DNA of 6,171 nucleotides from Chloroflexota bacterium (lineage in GTDB: Bacteria > Chloroflexota > UBA5177 > JANWHV01). The notes beneath the pieces are model-generated. The model had not been told where the DNA came from. It was given only the letters and a program-made list of their open reading frames with translations, and ran no database searches. Made by a program: the position numbers and the translations under genes. Below, one piece after another: positions 5,398 through 6,171 of this stretch (positions are counted from its first letter, which is position 1; each line of letters starts with the position of its first letter). Location: positions 1-6,171 of the forward strand of contig JAQBPC010000452.1 in the NCBI GenBank assembly GCA_028287725.1. Reading direction: 5' to 3'.

Positions 5398-6171
5398 TCA
5401 TCCTCCCCGCAGGCGCGGATTGAACACCTCGTCCAGCGATCGCAAGGTCAGCACGAGACTAAATTGCAGCAGCACGATCGCCGCGGTCGGCCCCAGGATA
5501 TAGGGGAGCGCGCTGGGCAGATAGAGCGCGCCGCGCTGAAAGGCCAGGTTGAGCATGACGCCCCAGTTGGTCTCGGAGAGCGGCACGAGCCCCAGGAAGA
5601 CCAGAGTGATGGACAGATAGATGGCGCTAGTGGCCGCCAACACGAAGTTGATCACGATGTAGCTCATCATGTTGGGCAACATCTCACGGAAAATGATGTG
5701 CCGCGTGCCCAGATCCAGCGCACGGGCCGCCTCCACGTAGTCGCGCTCCTTGAGCGACAGCACCTGCGAGCGCACCGCCCGCAGCAGCAGGGGCCACGAC
5801 ACCGCGCCCAGGATGAACGAGAGCTGCCAGGCCGAATTGAGCGTAACGAGGCCGGCGATCATGATGAACAGGGGCAGCGTCGGGATGGTCAAGATAACGT
5901 CGGTGATTGCCGTGATCAACCAGTCCACCCGGCCGCCGACAAACGCGCCCAGGGCGCCAAAGGTCACGGCGATCAGCGTGGAGAACAAGGCGGCCAGGAA
6001 GCCGACGGTCACCACCTCGCCGCCGCCGCGCAACACCTGCGCGAGTGTGTCCTTCCCCTCGTAATCGGTGCCAAAGGGATGCGCCCACGAGGGAGTGACG
6101 TAGATCATATCCGCCGACCCGGTGGTGTTGAACGGGACGACGGCGGGCGCAATGAACGAGCCGACAGCGAT
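5398..6171 (-). CDS. DppC/OppC-like ABC transporter permease, N-terminus beyond window edge
   Basis: The product is an inner-membrane channel subunit of the importer (BPD_transp_1 fold). The frame is open to the window edge, giving 257 visible residues. An internal ATG at 6108 is not the start, because the upstream codons encode the FIAPAVVPF stretch that normally precedes the next motif in DppC proteins. HPFGTD with a following D-rich element (31-42, numbered from the window edge) is the family hallmark. Hydrophobic segments lie near 56-80, 92-112, 115-132, 168-196 and 222-244. The cytoplasmic EAA loop that docks the ATPase runs from about 145 to 166 (DYVEAARALDLG then MLPN). The C-terminus ends SLDEVFNPRLRGG, matching the family's DPRLR-type end. 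The first membrane helix and the N-terminal tail are missing. A partner DppB-type permease would be expected just beyond the window. Confidence 0.93.
   Translation of the reverse strand: MAVGSFIAPAVVPFNTTGSADMIYVTPSWAHPFGTDYEGKDTLAQVLRGGGEVVTVGFLAALFSTLIAVTFGALGAFVGGRVDWLITAITDVILTIPTLPLFIMIAGLVTLNSAWQLSFILGAVSWPLLLRAVRSQVLSLKERDYVEAARALDLGTRHIIFREMLPNMMSYIVINFVLAATSAIYLSITLVFLGLVPLSETNWGVMLNLAFQRGALYLPSALPYILGPTAAIVLLQFSLVLTLRSLDEVFNPRLRGG

Noticed and set aside
5398..6108. Permease starting at the ATG at 6108
   Set aside because: The open frame continues to the window edge and encodes family-typical residues before this Met, so the gene is simply cut by the edge.
1..6171. CRISPR array, tRNA/rRNA, insertion sequence, phage or defence genes
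   Set aside because: No regularly spaced repeats, cloverleaf-like segments, transposase motifs or defence-type domains were seen on either strand.

Overview
The window is GC-rich (by eye around 60-65 %). Every gene I can support is on the minus strand, so transcription runs from right to left. It holds the downstream part of an oligopeptide/dipeptide-type (Opp/Dpp, TC 3.A.1.5-like) ABC importer operon, followed by a separate short-chain dehydrogenase/reductase (SDR) gene. The style fits a high-GC bacterium: a GTG start, strong GGAGG ribosome binding sites, and a Tat-exported family 5 binding protein. Chloroflexota is my best guess, with actinobacteria or similar lineages possible. This is an impression from protein style, not a test.

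Layout in the direction of transcription: (1) 6171-5398, a DppC/OppC-like permease whose N-terminus lies beyond the window edge; (2) 5369-4305, a DppD/OppD-like ATPase; (3) 4308-3208, a DppF/OppF-like ATPase whose ATG overlaps the previous stop as ATGA; (4) 3211-3029, a 60-residue protein with two predicted membrane helices, again starting in an ATGA overlap; (5) a 149-bp gap with an inverted repeat and a Shine-Dalgarno-like sequence that serves no visible start; (6) 2879-1029, a 616-residue family 5 substrate-binding protein with a twin-arginine signal; (7) a 231-bp non-coding gap with three inverted repeats; (8) 797-1, an SDR oxidoreductase with a complete catalytic tetrad, cut at its C-terminus by the window edge.

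The binding protein would capture a peptide or other small solute outside the membrane. The permease shown here, presumably with a second permease encoded beyond position 6171, would form the channel, and the two ATPases would power it. The small membrane protein is translationally coupled to the second ATPase and is the only component without an assigned role. The SDR may be a separate transcription unit, and no functional link to the transporter can be shown from sequence.

Most of the window is an ordinary transporter locus. The points worth a second look are the coupled two-helix miniprotein, the four-cysteine motifs in both ATPases, the binding protein placed last with a Tat rather than a lipoprotein signal, and the structured intergenic regions. 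I see no tRNA, rRNA, CRISPR array, insertion sequence or phage gene.
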